From: Saliniplasma sp046497075 | GTDB lineage: Archaea > Thermoplasmatota > Thermoplasmata > Halarchaeoplasmatales > Halarchaeoplasmataceae | Direction of reading: 5' to 3' | Length of the DNA: 64,000 bases | Assembly (NCBI GenBank): GCA_046497075.1 | Contig: JAWOGF010000038.1 | Location: 1 to 64,000 of the forward strand | Shown here: piece by piece, positions 8,161 through 17,500 of the stretch | How positions within the stretch are numbered: the stretch's first letter is position 1 | How the letters are laid out: every line of letters begins with the position of its first letter | The notes under the pieces: generated by a model | Told to the model about the DNA's origin: nothing | What the model saw: only the letters and a program-made list of their open reading frames with translations | Database searches by the model: none | Made by a program: the position numbers and the translations under genes

Positions 8161-8176
8161 AAATGGTTTACCATTT
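8161..8176. promoter_or_regulatory. DtxR-type operator AAATGGT-TT-ACCATTT
   Basis: A 7-bp perfect inverted repeat with 2-bp spacer. The GGT-NN-ACC core matches the known archaeal and bacterial DtxR/IdeR consensus (TTAGGTNNACCTAA). It lies 72 bp upstream of the dtxR-like start, consistent with autoregulation. Two similar cores lie upstream of the feo operon. Confidence 0.5.
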
Positions 8177-8248
8177 TTTACTGATGGTGAGTATGAATTA
8201 TCAAAAACATCCGAAAGATTTTAGACTTGCCGAAAATATGACGGGTCT

Positions 8249-8686
8249 ATGCTTAGGAAAAGAGAAGAGGAGTATATCGAAGCTATCTATGATGTGGTAA
8301 AAGATAAAGGATACGCCAAGGTAAAAGATATCGCCGAGAGTTTAGAAGTCGGTTTATCGTCTGTCACCGAGATGTTCCAGAAATTGGACAAAAAAGGATA
8401 CATCGATTACAAGAAATACAGTGGAGTGACCTTGACAGATAAAGGCGAAGAAAAATCTATAGAACTCTCAGAAAAGCATAAAGTCCTGAAGGATTTTTTT
8501 ATTATTTTAGGATTGGATGAAGAGATCGCAGATGATGACGCGTGTAAGATCGAACATGTGGCAAGAAGAGAGACCATAGAAAGGTTGACTAAATTCGTTG
8601 ATTTCATTCAAGATCAGAAAGAACCTAAATGGCTTGAGAACTTCAAAAATTATTATGAAAAAGGCGATTTTGAAGAAGGTCAGTGA
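8249..8686 (+). CDS. DtxR/MntR-family metal-dependent regulator
   Basis: 145 residues: an N-terminal winged helix (residues 1-65, with the recognition stretch VGLSSVTEMFQKLDKKGYIDY) and a dimerisation and metal domain with ACKIEHVARRE around 105-115, the usual His/Glu metal ligands. There is no SH3-like third domain, so the length is MntR-like. The frame has a stop at 8222, so ATG 8249 is the only ordinary start; its ribosome site is weak. It is 60 bp or more from the divergent NifX-like operon and has a DtxR-type palindrome upstream. A paralogue lies beside the feo genes. It probably represses iron or manganese uptake genes when metal is plentiful. Confidence 0.9.
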   Translation: MLRKREEEYIEAIYDVVKDKGYAKVKDIAESLEVGLSSVTEMFQKLDKKGYIDYKKYSGVTLTDKGEEKSIELSEKHKVLKDFFIILGLDEEIADDDACKIEHVARRETIERLTKFVDFIQDQKEPKWLENFKNYYEKGDFEEGQ

Positions 8687-8729
8687 ACTTTTAATCGATA
8701 AAAGTATAGATTAGCTTTTCATAAAAGTA

Positions 8730-8846
8730 ATGATGGTTAGAAAAGGAAGGGGGGATAACCTGAAAGATATTTATGAAATAACTTTGACTAAAGAGATGGT
8801 TAGAACCCTAGACCTCGCAAAAAGGTCTGCTGTATCCGCCCTATAG
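8730..8846 (+). CDS. Possible small protein
   Basis: A 38-residue frame in the gap after dtxR (MMVRKGRGDNLKDIYEITL...). It has no clear ribosome site, though GGGGGG lies inside it, and no recognisable domain. It could be a gene remnant. The rest of the 8687-8973 gap holds only the promoter of the radical SAM gene (TTTTTAAAAG near 8927-8938). Confidence 0.2.
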   Translation: MMVRKGRGDNLKDIYEITLTKEMVRTLDLAKRSAVSAL

Positions 8847-8973
8847 TTCCTAAAATCATCTGCACCCATTTTGATTAAATTCTTCAGATCTCAACTATAC
8901 TTTCTATATATATCACTAAATACAGTTTTTAAAAGCAAAGAGTTTTTACTCTACCTATCTTATCTTCATTTAC

Positions 8974-9927
8974 ATGCAAAATAGGATCGCCTACGGACCT
9001 GTCCCTTCGAGAAGATTGGGTCAGAGTTTAGGCATAAACAACATCCCACCAAAGATCTGCACGTATTCATGCATTTACTGTCAATTGGGTAGGACCCTCA
9101 ATATCCAGGTAGAGAGGGGAGAATTCTACACCGTGGATAAGGTAGTTGAAAGTGTAAAAAAGAAGGTGGATAACGCAGTGATTAATGATGAAAACATCGA
9201 TTATCTTACCTTCGTACCCGACGGTGAACCTACTTTAGACATCCATCTAGGTGAAGAAATTGAAGCGGTTAAAGAACATGGATACAAGATCGCTGTTATT
9301 TCAAATGCTTCTTTGATAGGAGACGAAAAGGTTAGAGAAGAACTCTACAAAGCGGATTGGGTATCGTTGAAGATGGATGCGATATCATCTGAGGTCTGGA
9401 AGAGGGTGAACAGACCTCACAAAAATCTAGACCTAGATAGCATAGTTGAAGGTATCTATGAATTCGTTGATGATTATTCCGGTGAATTGAACACTGAAAC
9501 GATGCTGTTGAAAGGTTTAAATGATGATACTGAGGAGTTGAAAAAGATAGCTGAGAAGATATCCAAGATAGGTGCGGACAAAAGCTATATCTCCATACCC
9601 ACACGACCACCTGCTGAAAACTGGGTGGAACCTGCCAGTGAGGAAAAGATAACGGAAACGTATCACATATTCAAAGAAACAGGGATAGACGTTGAATATA
9701 TCATCGGCTATGAAGGAGACACATTCGCATCATCGGGAGATGTAAAAGAGGACCTTTTGAGCATAACCTCCGTTCATCCTATGAGAAAGAGACAGGTAGA
9801 AAAATTGCTGTCGAAGTCCGATGACAACTGGAGTTCTGTATATGAGCTGATCGATGATAAAAAATTGATAGAAACAGAATTTAAAGGAGAAAAATTCTAT
9901 ATGAGAAAATTGGATTGTACGAAATAA
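8974..9927 (+). CDS. Radical SAM protein (COG0731-like)
   Basis: 317 residues. The [4Fe-4S]/SAM motif is CTYSCIYCQ at about residues 29-37, preceded by AYGPVPSRRLGQSLGIN, a signature of the COG0731 group. DYLTFVPDGEPTLD is the GGE-like SAM-binding region. After about residue 255 a C-terminal extension (LLSITSVHPMRKRQVEKLL...) looks like a small winged-helix domain. Proteins of this type are often annotated as Fe-S oxidoreductases, and some relatives make the tRNA wyosine base. It is followed by two methyltransferases 12 bp away, so it may belong to a modification pathway. Exact reaction unknown. Confidence 0.85.
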   Translation: MQNRIAYGPVPSRRLGQSLGINNIPPKICTYSCIYCQLGRTLNIQVERGEFYTVDKVVESVKKKVDNAVINDENIDYLTFVPDGEPTLDIHLGEEIEAVKEHGYKIAVISNASLIGDEKVREELYKADWVSLKMDAISSEVWKRVNRPHKNLDLDSIVEGIYEFVDDYSGELNTETMLLKGLNDDTEELKKIAEKISKIGADKSYISIPTRPPAENWVEPASEEKITETYHIFKETGIDVEYIIGYEGDTFASSGDVKEDLLSITSVHPMRKRQVEKLLSKSDDNWSSVYELIDDKKLIETEFKGEKFYMRKLDCTK

Positions 9928-9939
9928 CCAGGTTAAAGG

Positions 9940-10539
9940 ATGTCGATTGAAATTGAAAGATGGGAAAGGAAAAAGGGAGCTGGATCTATTCAACGGGCGG
10001 GAATAGATCAAGGAGATACATTACTGGATTTCGGTTCTGGATACGGACATTACTCCATTCCAGGAGCCACAGTTGTAGATAAGAGCGGGACGGTTTATGC
10101 AGCTGATATAAGGGGGGAACCACTTTCCAAAACGATAGAAAAGACGTCAAAGCACGGATTGACGAATATCAAAAATATCAATACCCCCGAGAGAGAACCT
10201 TTAAGATTTGAATTCCCGTCCATCGATGACGTTTTTCTCTTTGACATACTCCATTATTTTGAGAAAGATAAAAGGAAAAAACGTTACAGGGAACTCTATA
10301 GAGTTCTAAAACCAGGAGGAAAACTCTTTGTTTATCCGAAACACACTGAGGATGATTTTCCTATGGGTGAACTCAAAGGTTTGAAAAAAGAGGAGGTAGT
10401 AGAAGAGGTATGTGAAGAATGGCTGTCGTTAGACGAAAAAATCTGTAGAAAGACAGCCCATGGCGAAGAGGTTTCGCTTGGAGTTATATTTAAATTTATG
10501 AAAACAGATGATTTATCTGTGTCAGAGGGGGGGACATGA
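9940..10539 (+). CDS. Class I SAM-dependent methyltransferase
   Basis: 199 residues. The SAM-binding motif I is LLDFGSGYGHYSIP (about residues 28-41), followed by VYAADI (motif II) and DVFLFDILHYFEKDKRKKRYRELYRVLKPGGKL, the typical UbiE/Methyltransf_11 post-core. The N-terminus is short and no substrate domain is seen. It overlaps the next methyltransferase by 4 bp (ATGA), so the pair is translationally coupled. Substrate unknown. Confidence 0.85.
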   Translation: MSIEIERWERKKGAGSIQRAGIDQGDTLLDFGSGYGHYSIPGATVVDKSGTVYAADIRGEPLSKTIEKTSKHGLTNIKNINTPEREPLRFEFPSIDDVFLFDILHYFEKDKRKKRYRELYRVLKPGGKLFVYPKHTEDDFPMGELKGLKKEEVVEEVCEEWLSLDEKICRKTAHGEEVSLGVIFKFMKTDDLSVSEGGT

Positions 10540-11168
10540 ATTCCAAAATAAGACCCTTCGATGAGAAAAGTGAGCGTTACGAAAACTGGTTCGATAGGAA
10601 TCCAGCAGTGTATAAATCAGAGTTGATGGCTGTTGGAAAACTACTATCGAAAGAAGGAAAAGGAATAGAGATCGGCGTGGGAAGCGGAAGGTTCTCCGAA
10701 CCACTCTCTATCTTCATAGGGATTGACCCGTCCAAAGAGATGCTGCAGATCGCTAAGAAAAGAGGTATTCGAGTGATAAGGGGCATGGGAGAATATCTCC
10801 CACTTAAATGCTCAGAGTTCGATTTCGTGCTCATAGTCACCACGATATGTTTCTTCGACGATGTCAAGCTTGCATTGAGAGAGGCCTATAGGATATTGAA
10901 GCAAGGAGGAAAAATAATCATCGGTTTTATAGATAAGGATAGCCAGGTAGGACAAGAATACCAAAGAAAAAAAGAGAAAAATGTTTTCTATAAAGATGCA
11001 AAGTTTTACTCTGTAAACGAGGGGGTAGAACTGTTAAGAGAAACTGGTTTTTCAAACTTCAAATACACGCAAACAATATTCGATAGATTAGATTCTATTG
11101 ATGCAGTAGAAAAGCCTAAGGAAGGATATGGGGAAGGTTCTTTCGTTGTGATCAAAGGAAAAAAATAA
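10536..11168 (+). CDS. Class I SAM-dependent methyltransferase (Methyltransf_11 type)
   Basis: 210 residues. Motif I is GIEIGVGSGRFSEPL (about 37-51), the acidic ribose-binding residue is in FIGIDPSKEML, and MGEYLPLKCSEFDFVL is the motif typical of Methyltransf_11 enzymes. The N-terminal stretch YENWFDRNP is common in archaeal and bacterial small-molecule methyltransferases. It is the last gene of the radical SAM-methyltransferase unit. Substrate unknown. Confidence 0.85.
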   Translation: MNSKIRPFDEKSERYENWFDRNPAVYKSELMAVGKLLSKEGKGIEIGVGSGRFSEPLSIFIGIDPSKEMLQIAKKRGIRVIRGMGEYLPLKCSEFDFVLIVTTICFFDDVKLALREAYRILKQGGKIIIGFIDKDSQVGQEYQRKKEKNVFYKDAKFYSVNEGVELLRETGFSNFKYTQTIFDRLDSIDAVEKPKEGYGEGSFVVIKGKK

Positions 11169-11263
11169 GCTAGAAATCCGATAGTTTAAATAGAGAACAC
11201 TTAGCCGATGAGGTTAGATCGACGGTTCTCAAGCCCAACATTAACAACTAACGCTAACGATAA

Positions 11264-11311
11264 TCTATAAATAGTATTTGTAATACTACAGTATTCAACT
11301 ATAATATTATA
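11264..11311 (+). promoter_or_regulatory. ABC exporter promoter with two palindromes
   Basis: The TATA box TCTATAAATAG (11264-11274) is followed by the inverted repeat AATACT-AC-AGTATT (11282-11295) and the perfect palindrome TATAATATTATA (11300-11311). The placement at the initiation region suggests repressor binding. The ArsR-like protein encoded downstream at 15327 is one candidate regulator. Confidence 0.45.
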
Positions 11312-11358
11312 ACCAGGAAAAAACGGAAACGTCAAAAAACATAAGATCGGTGTGATTG

Positions 11359-13161
11359 ATGCAAAAATCTAGTATATCCAAGAGAGCAGGGAAAAATTCA
11401 AACACCCAGATGATACCAACTTTGATGAGATTGGGGGGTTATACAAAGAGGCACTGGATCAAGATCATAGGGGTAATGGTGGCTGTTTTCATATCCACAG
11501 CACTCGGTTTGATACCTCCATGGCTGATCAGATATGGTATAGACAATTACATACTTGAAGGGAATATCGAACGTCTTTGGATCATCGCCCTAGCCATGGT
11601 GGGTACGGCTTTACTGAAAGGCGTTTTTGATTACGTAAAAAGCTATATCTCGGAATATATCGCCCAGAACATCATACACGATATAAGAGTGAAGCTGTAT
11701 GAGCACATGAATAAACTATCTTTTTCATTCTACGATGAATCTAGAACGGGAGACTTGATGGCCCGTATAACCACAGATACAGATACACTCCACCGTTTCC
11801 TAGGCAGGGTCAGCACCTTTGTTTCTGAGAATATTTTAACGATCATAGGTATCATGATAATAATGTTGTTTTGGGACTACCGATTAGGGATCCTCTATAT
11901 CTTGATATTACCCCTCATGGTTTTCGGCATGTACATGTATTCTTCTAGAGTTAGACCTATGTTCAGGAAGGTCAGGAAGAACTTTGCAAAACTTACACAT
12001 CTGGTTAAAGAAAACTTCGTAGGTATGGATGTCATCAAACTTTTCGGGAAAGAAGAGGAGGAAAAGAACAGATTCGATAAACATAACCAGGACTACGTAG
12101 ATATAAACATCAAAGCTTCAAAGGTTTCTGCTCTCTGGATGCCCTACGTTCATTTTCTGATTGGGGTTAGTACCGCGTTGGTGGTTTGGTACGGTGGTCG
12201 ATTGGTCGTCCAGGGTGATATCTCTCTGGGAATGCTAGCAGGTTTCCTAAGCTATATAGCTATGCTTACCCGACCAGTTAGGCAGACAGGTATGATGATT
12301 AATTTTACCAACCAGGCTACCGCTGCAGCTGAGAGAATCTTTGAGGTATTGGATAAAAAACCAGACGTTAAAGATGATCCTGACGCATATGAGATGCCTT
12401 CCGTTAAAGGAAGAGTTGAATTCAAAGATGTGGATTTTTCATATAAAAAGGGAAAACAGGTCCTGAATGATATGAATATAGATGTTGAACCAGGCCAGAC
12501 CATCGCCATAGTAGGTCCCACAGGAGCTGGTAAGAGTACACTACTGCACCTGATACCCCGTTTTTATGATATCGATGATGGACAGATAATGATAGACGGT
12601 CATGATATCCAAAAAGTGACTATCGACAGTCTGCGAAAACAGGTTGGAATCGTTCTACAGCATACATTCCTTTTTGGCGCATCTATTAAAGAGAATATAT
12701 CCTATGGTAGACCGGATGCAGATATAGAAGATATCAAGAGATGTGCTGAGATAGCACAGATACATGATTTTATAGAATCATTACCACTCGGATATGAAAC
12801 GCCTATCGGTGAAAGAGGCGTTGACATCTCAGGAGGACAGAAGCAGAGACTGGCGATGGCGAGAGTATTGCTGACCGATCCAAATCTACTCATCTTCGAT
12901 GAGCCTACTTCCAGCGTGGATGCTGAAACAGAATCCAAGATGCAGAAGGCTATGGAAGAGGTGATCAAAGATAGAACCACATTCGTTATAGCCCATAGAT
13001 TATGGACCGTTCAAAATGCAGACAAGATACTGGTACTGAAAGATGGTGAGATCGTCGAGAAAGGTAAACATGCGGAACTGATAGAGAGAAAGGATGGTTT
13101 CTATAGGAGTATCTATCACCAGGTGTTGAAAGATGAGAGTGAGGGAGGTGGATCTAGATGA
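11359..13161 (+). CDS. ABC exporter, fused membrane and ATPase domains (subunit 1)
   Basis: 600 residues. The N-terminal half is a six-helix type IV exporter domain (roughly residues 30-325). The ATPase domain begins near 350, with Walker A GPTGAGKST, signature ISGGQKQRL, Walker B LLIFDEPTSSVD and the switch His in VIAHRL. It overlaps the next exporter gene by 4 bp, so the two probably form a heterodimer of the LmrCD/MdlAB kind that exports drugs or lipids. The catalytic Glu is present in both subunits, so neither ATP site looks obviously degenerate. I choose ATG 11359 over the preceding TTG. Confidence 0.92.
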   Translation: MQKSSISKRAGKNSNTQMIPTLMRLGGYTKRHWIKIIGVMVAVFISTALGLIPPWLIRYGIDNYILEGNIERLWIIALAMVGTALLKGVFDYVKSYISEYIAQNIIHDIRVKLYEHMNKLSFSFYDESRTGDLMARITTDTDTLHRFLGRVSTFVSENILTIIGIMIIMLFWDYRLGILYILILPLMVFGMYMYSSRVRPMFRKVRKNFAKLTHLVKENFVGMDVIKLFGKEEEEKNRFDKHNQDYVDINIKASKVSALWMPYVHFLIGVSTALVVWYGGRLVVQGDISLGMLAGFLSYIAMLTRPVRQTGMMINFTNQATAAAERIFEVLDKKPDVKDDPDAYEMPSVKGRVEFKDVDFSYKKGKQVLNDMNIDVEPGQTIAIVGPTGAGKSTLLHLIPRFYDIDDGQIMIDGHDIQKVTIDSLRKQVGIVLQHTFLFGASIKENISYGRPDADIEDIKRCAEIAQIHDFIESLPLGYETPIGERGVDISGGQKQRLAMARVLLTDPNLLIFDEPTSSVDAETESKMQKAMEEVIKDRTTFVIAHRLWTVQNADKILVLKDGEIVEKGKHAELIERKDGFYRSIYHQVLKDESEGGGSR

Positions 13162-14948
13162 GAGGTGGCTTCGGTAGAAGGATCCGTTCAGATAGTGAAG
13201 AAGATTTTTCTATCAAGAAGTTGGATAAAAGAGCTTTGAAGTTTTTATTCAGATATCTAAAAGAGCACAAAAAGATGCTTTTTTTATCAATCTCAGCGAT
13301 GATCCTGATGATTTTAGCTAGTCTAGCAGGACCATTTTTGATAAAGATAGCTATAGATGAATATATCATGAAAGGTGATATGGAGGGTTTAACGTTCATA
13401 TCCATCCTCATGATACTGGCATACGGTGCGTACTGGCTGTTTTCGTATTTTCAAACATATCTTTCTAACTACATAGGCCATACCATAGTCGGAGATATCC
13501 GTGAAGATCTCTATGAACACCTACAAAATCTATCTATCGACTTTTTCAGGAAACATGACACAGGAGATGTTATGGCCCGTGTCACCCACGATGTCAATGC
13601 TTTATCCGAGCTAGTCTCTACGGGATTCGTGCATCTTTTGAGTGACCTTTTCACACTCGTAGGTATAATCATCGTAATGCTCTATCTGGATTACAGATTG
13701 GCTCTAGTAAGCATTATAACAATACCTTTCATATTCTTCGTGGTTTATTTCTTGGGTAAAAAAATGCGTTCAGCATACAGAGATGTTAGAGAAAGATTGG
13801 CTGAACTGAACGCAGATGTAGAGCAGAATCTTTCCGGGATAAGGCTGATCCAGGCCTTGAACAGAGAGTCCAAAAACGAAGGAGAATTCAGTAAACTCAG
13901 CTGGAAGAATTTAAAAGCCAATCTTAAAGCGGCCTCATACTTCTCTCTGCTGTTCCCGATAATGACTTTGAGTAAAGTTCTTGGGGAGGCACTGGTACTT
14001 GGATACGGTGGATGGGGGATCGTTCAGGGTACAGTGACTCTTGGAGTGTTGATAGCCTTTATGGATTACGTACGCAGATTCTTCGGACCTCTAGCCGATA
14101 TGAGCCAGGTGTTTAATACTTATCAGTCTGCAGGGGCTTCTTTAGACCGCATATACGAGTACATGTCTATTGAAACGTCTATTAAAGAGTCGGATGAACC
14201 AAAATCACCTGAAGGTGAAATAGAAGGTAAAGTAGATTTCGAAGATGTAGACTTCAGCTATGGGGAGGAAAGGATCATCGATGATCTGAACCTTCATATC
14301 GAATCAGGAGAAAACTTCGCACTTGTTGGATCCACTGGTGCAGGTAAAACAACGCTCGCGAACTTACTGACAAGACTATACGATGTGGATGAAGGGAAGA
14401 TAAAGATAGATGGTATCGATATAAGAGATTATTCGACTAAAGAACTTCGAAAGATCATATCCATCGTACCACAAAATGTGTTCCTCTTTGATACTTCGAT
14501 AAAAGAAAACATTCGTTTTGGAAAACCAGAAGCTACTATAGAAGAGATAAAAAAGATCACAAAAGAGATAAATGCACACGACTTCATCGAAGGCCTTCCT
14601 CGAGGATACGAAACCAGAGTTGGAGAAGAAGGTGTTAAACTTTCAGGAGGGCAGAAACAGCTCGTTTCTTTTGCTAGAGCGATGCTGGCAGGTCCTAAGA
14701 TACTGATACTCGATGAGGCCACATCTAGCGTTGACGCATATACCGAGGTCCTGATACAGAATGCGATGGACAAACTACTCAAAGGACGGACGGTTTTTAT
14801 GATAGCACATCGGTTTGCTACTCTTAATAAAGCAGATAGAATTGGGGTTTTAGAGAATGGTAAACTGATAGATACTGGTACTCATGAAGAACTGATGGAG
14901 CGAAACGATACTTACAGGAGATTATATGAGAAACAGAGCGGGGGATAG
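13158..14948 (+). CDS. ABC exporter, fused membrane and ATPase domains (subunit 2)
   Basis: 596 residues with the same layout as its partner: a membrane domain at roughly 35-330, then an ATPase with Walker A GSTGAGKTT, signature LSGGQKQLV, Walker B ILILDEATSSVD and switch His in MIAHRF. The N-terminus is Gly/Arg-rich (MRGGFGRRIRSDSEED). Coupling to subunit 1 by an ATGA overlap implies equal production. The exported substrate is unknown; the regulator genes downstream suggest induction by a toxic compound. Confidence 0.92.
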   Translation: MRGGFGRRIRSDSEEDFSIKKLDKRALKFLFRYLKEHKKMLFLSISAMILMILASLAGPFLIKIAIDEYIMKGDMEGLTFISILMILAYGAYWLFSYFQTYLSNYIGHTIVGDIREDLYEHLQNLSIDFFRKHDTGDVMARVTHDVNALSELVSTGFVHLLSDLFTLVGIIIVMLYLDYRLALVSIITIPFIFFVVYFLGKKMRSAYRDVRERLAELNADVEQNLSGIRLIQALNRESKNEGEFSKLSWKNLKANLKAASYFSLLFPIMTLSKVLGEALVLGYGGWGIVQGTVTLGVLIAFMDYVRRFFGPLADMSQVFNTYQSAGASLDRIYEYMSIETSIKESDEPKSPEGEIEGKVDFEDVDFSYGEERIIDDLNLHIESGENFALVGSTGAGKTTLANLLTRLYDVDEGKIKIDGIDIRDYSTKELRKIISIVPQNVFLFDTSIKENIRFGKPEATIEEIKKITKEINAHDFIEGLPRGYETRVGEEGVKLSGGQKQLVSFARAMLAGPKILILDEATSSVDAYTEVLIQNAMDKLLKGRTVFMIAHRFATLNKADRIGVLENGKLIDTGTHEELMERNDTYRRLYEKQSGG

Positions 14949-14971
14949 ACAGTCCCAAATGAAAAACTACT

Positions 14972-14988
14972 AATAATAGGATATTATT
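14972..14988. promoter_or_regulatory. Inverted repeat AATAATA-GGA-TATTATT upstream of regulator genes
   Basis: A perfect 7-bp inverted repeat with 3-bp spacer in the short gap between the exporter operon and the wHTH genes. It may be an operator for autoregulation; AT-richness makes chance occurrence possible. Confidence 0.35.
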
Positions 14989-15021
14989 AAAGTGAATCAC
15001 TGAAATATTAGAGGCGTTAAC

Positions 15022-15315
15022 ATGACTATTGAAGAAATTAAAGAGGATAAAAATAAGATAGTAGGAAAGGCGGTCGAAAAGGACAAGAAGTTCATGGAGA
15101 TGACAGTCGATATAATCACTGACTATTTTGAGAAGAATCCAGAGGGTTGTTCTTCCGGTAAGATGTGCCCAGAAGCACTAGTTGCTGAATGCACAGGGAT
15201 GCCCTTCATAACGGAAACAAGGATCAAGCAAGTTTTGGATATAATGTACCACGAAGGATATCTCGAAAGGGAGATACCTGAAGGCACTGGAACTCCACAC
15301 TACTCACTCAAATAA
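15022..15315 (+). CDS. Small winged-helix-like protein with Cys pair
   Basis: 97 residues, mostly helical. The C-terminal half (ITETRIKQVLDIMYHEGYLE followed by TGTPHYSLK) looks like the helix-wing part of a winged helix. The centre has two Cys (GCSSGKMC), spaced so that they could sense metal or thiol state, plus a third in VAECTG. A GAGGCG site precedes the ATG. It lies 11 bp upstream of an ArsR-like regulator and probably shares its transcript with the ABC-2 exporter. Function unproven. Confidence 0.6.
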   Translation: MTIEEIKEDKNKIVGKAVEKDKKFMEMTVDIITDYFEKNPEGCSSGKMCPEALVAECTGMPFITETRIKQVLDIMYHEGYLEREIPEGTGTPHYSLK

Positions 15316-15326
15316 AGAGGCTTCAC

Positions 15327-15683
15327 ATGTGTTCAGATCCCAATTGTTCAAATCAGCCTCCAACGACTGAAAAGCCTAAAACCGAATTAGGAAAACGTAT
15401 ACAAGAACTCCAAGGTCTCGCTAAAGCCCTACACTGCCCCACCCGGTGGGACATAATTGATATCATCGGAACTGGGACAGCCAAAACCAAAGAGATAAAG
15501 AAGGGGTTGAAAGAACGGGGATACGATATCACACAATCCGGATTATACTACCATCTTTCCGAGTTGAGAGAAGCTAGTTTAATCGAAGTAGAAGAATTTT
15601 TGGAAGAGGGGCAGGGTGCGCCCGAAAAAGTCTGGAAGTTGTCTAAAAAGAAGATAGGGATCGAACTTGTCTTTGGGGAGTAA
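15327..15683 (+). CDS. ArsR-like winged-helix transcription regulator
   Basis: 118 residues. The N-terminus is Cys/Pro-rich (MCSDPNCSNQPP). The winged helix runs from LAKALHCPTRWDIIDII through the recognition helix TQSGLYYHLSEL to a basic wing. The LYYHL stretch is typical of archaeal ArsR/TrmB-type regulators. It is followed after 4 bp by the ABC-2 ATPase gene, so it most likely controls this exporter and possibly the upstream exporter pair. Inducer unknown. Confidence 0.78.
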   Translation: MCSDPNCSNQPPTTEKPKTELGKRIQELQGLAKALHCPTRWDIIDIIGTGTAKTKEIKKGLKERGYDITQSGLYYHLSELREASLIEVEEFLEEGQGAPEKVWKLSKKKIGIELVFGE

Positions 15684-15687
15684 TCCT

Positions 15688-16608
15688 ATGACTATATCCG
15701 TAGAAGCCAGCGGTCTCAGTAAAACCTTCGGTGATGTCGAAGCGGTAAAAGATGTTAGTTTCAACGTCGAGAAGGGAGAATTCTTCGGATTCTTAGGTCC
15801 GAACGGCGCCGGTAAAACCACGACCATCAGGATGCTGACCGGGCTGATAACTCCTGATTCGGGTGAAGCTTTCATCGAGGGAGTAGATCCACATAAATAT
15901 CCGATCCATGCGAAGATGAACATGGGTGTGATCCCGGAATTCGGTAACATCTACGAGGATTTGACTGCGGAGGAGAACCTGCACCTGGCTGGAAAATTCT
16001 ACGGGATGTCAAAAAAAGAACGAGAGGAAAGGACCCGTGAGATATTGAAGATGATGAAACTAGAAGACCGGGCCAAAGACATACTTCAAAATTTTTCAAA
16101 AGGGATGAAACAACGCGTCAATATAGGTTGTGCCATAATACATGAACCTCCTGTACTTTTCTTGGATGAACCGACCTCTGGCCTCGATGTTCAAAGTAAG
16201 AGGTTGGTCGTAGATATAATTCAAAAGATGAAGAGAAGAGGAACCACCATATTCCTGACCACCCACAACATACAGGAGGCGAACGAACTCTGTGAAAGGG
16301 TGGGTATAATAAATAAGGGAAAACTGGTCGCTATCGACAGTCCAGAGAAGTTAAGGAATACATTCGATAAGACACAATCTATCGAGGTCTCGCTGGAAGG
16401 GGATCTTGATAAGGATGTGCTGCAGAACGATCATGTGAACAAGATAGAAAAATCCGGCGATAAGTTCACGATCTTTACGGATGATCCGGATATCACTGTG
16501 AAAAAGTTAGTAAAACTAACTGATGAAGAAGATATACAGATAATATCTCTTAGTACACGCGGACCGAGTTTAGAAGAAGCCTTCGTAAGGTTGACGGGGG
16601 ATAAATGA
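15688..16608 (+). CDS. ABC-2 type transporter ATPase
   Basis: 306 residues. Walker A is GPNGAGKTT, signature FSKGMKQRV, Walker B VLFLDEPTSGLD, switch His in LTTHN. The C-terminal part after about 215 is the usual DrrA-type extension. ATG 15688 is chosen because GGGGAG lies six bases upstream and it begins just before the first ABC strand; a longer frame would overlap the regulator. It pairs with the permease overlapping its end. DrrAB-like exporters move drugs or lipids. Confidence 0.9.
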   Translation: MTISVEASGLSKTFGDVEAVKDVSFNVEKGEFFGFLGPNGAGKTTTIRMLTGLITPDSGEAFIEGVDPHKYPIHAKMNMGVIPEFGNIYEDLTAEENLHLAGKFYGMSKKEREERTREILKMMKLEDRAKDILQNFSKGMKQRVNIGCAIIHEPPVLFLDEPTSGLDVQSKRLVVDIIQKMKRRGTTIFLTTHNIQEANELCERVGIINKGKLVAIDSPEKLRNTFDKTQSIEVSLEGDLDKDVLQNDHVNKIEKSGDKFTIFTDDPDITVKKLVKLTDEEDIQIISLSTRGPSLEEAFVRLTGDK

Positions 16609-17354
16609 TGAGATATTCAGAATTCCTAAGGGGCGTCCTGACCACAGCTGAAAAGGATATCAAGATATACTACAAGAAACCACCCGTGATAATATTCGGT
16701 CTGCTGTTCCCGTTCCTGATGTTTTTAGCGTTCTACATGGGTAGGGAGGTCGATCTAGCCCTATTCTTCCCTGGATTCCTGGCTATGACGCTGTTCTTCA
16801 CTTCTTCTTCCGTGGGACCTTTGGTAACGCCGTGGGAAAGACAAGCGGGAACTTATGAAAGATTACTTTCCTATCCGGTCAACATAAAAGCGGTTTTGAT
16901 GGGGGACATACTGGCAGGGTCTTTGTTCGGGATATCCATATCAACGGTCGTACTGATAAGCAGTTCCTTTTTCATACAGATTCAGGTCGTGAGCATTCCG
17001 ATGCTGATACTTTCGGTGTTGCTTGGAGCTGTGGCTTTCTCGACTCTCGGTGTCCTCATATCCGCCCCGGCAACCACTTCACCATCGTCCATAATGATGC
17101 TCTCCAGTCTGATCAGATTTCCTCTCATCTTCATCAGCGGTATATTCATACCTCTGTCACAGATGGAGGGAGCCATGAGATACATGTCCTATCTCTCACC
17201 TTTGACTTATCTGGTGGATTCGTTCCATGCCGGTATAGGTGGGAACAATGTATTACCGATCTGGATGGGGTCGACCGCACTTATCACCATCAGCGTGATC
17301 TTCTACCTTTTAGCTGTTAAAATACATCATCAGAACATGACCAAAGGACTGTGA
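16605..17354 (+). CDS. ABC-2 type transporter permease
   Basis: 249 residues with about six membrane helices. It carries the ABC-2 family stretch TPWERQAGTYERLLSYPV before the second helix and a long hydrophobic core (residues 85-190). The start overlaps the ATPase stop (AATGATG), so the two genes are coupled. Nearly the whole middle of this gene (about residues 70-190) is present a second time at 18270-18651 in a chimeric fragment. Confidence 0.88.
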   Translation: MMRYSEFLRGVLTTAEKDIKIYYKKPPVIIFGLLFPFLMFLAFYMGREVDLALFFPGFLAMTLFFTSSSVGPLVTPWERQAGTYERLLSYPVNIKAVLMGDILAGSLFGISISTVVLISSSFFIQIQVVSIPMLILSVLLGAVAFSTLGVLISAPATTSPSSIMMLSSLIRFPLIFISGIFIPLSQMEGAMRYMSYLSPLTYLVDSFHAGIGGNNVLPIWMGSTALITISVIFYLLAVKIHHQNMTKGL

Positions 17355-17400
17355 ATGAGATTCATATACTATAAAATTATCAGAACTAACTCGTCTTGAA

Positions 17401-17500
17401 TAGTTAACGTATATTCGTAAAACACGTTAATCACAGTTAACGTATTTTTAGTAGTACACACTAATCATAGTTAATATATTTACAATAGTCAAAGCACATT
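17401..17500. repeat. Three imperfect ~34-bp AT-rich repeats
   Basis: Units at 17401-17433, 17434-17467 and 17468-17500 each begin YAGTTAAYRTAT and the first two end CTAATCA- or GTTAATCA-like. They abut the stop of the decayed cold-shock gene, mirroring the 23-bp array 3' of the intact copy. Identity falls in the third unit. Confidence 0.6.

Noticed and set aside
8193..8303. Short frame with a GGTGAG site upstream of dtxR
   Set aside because: It overlaps the dtxR start in another frame, has no recognisable content, and support as a leader peptide is too weak.
11183..11230. tRNA-like GC-richer stretch
   Set aside because: No acceptor stem or T-loop GTTCRA pattern could be folded.
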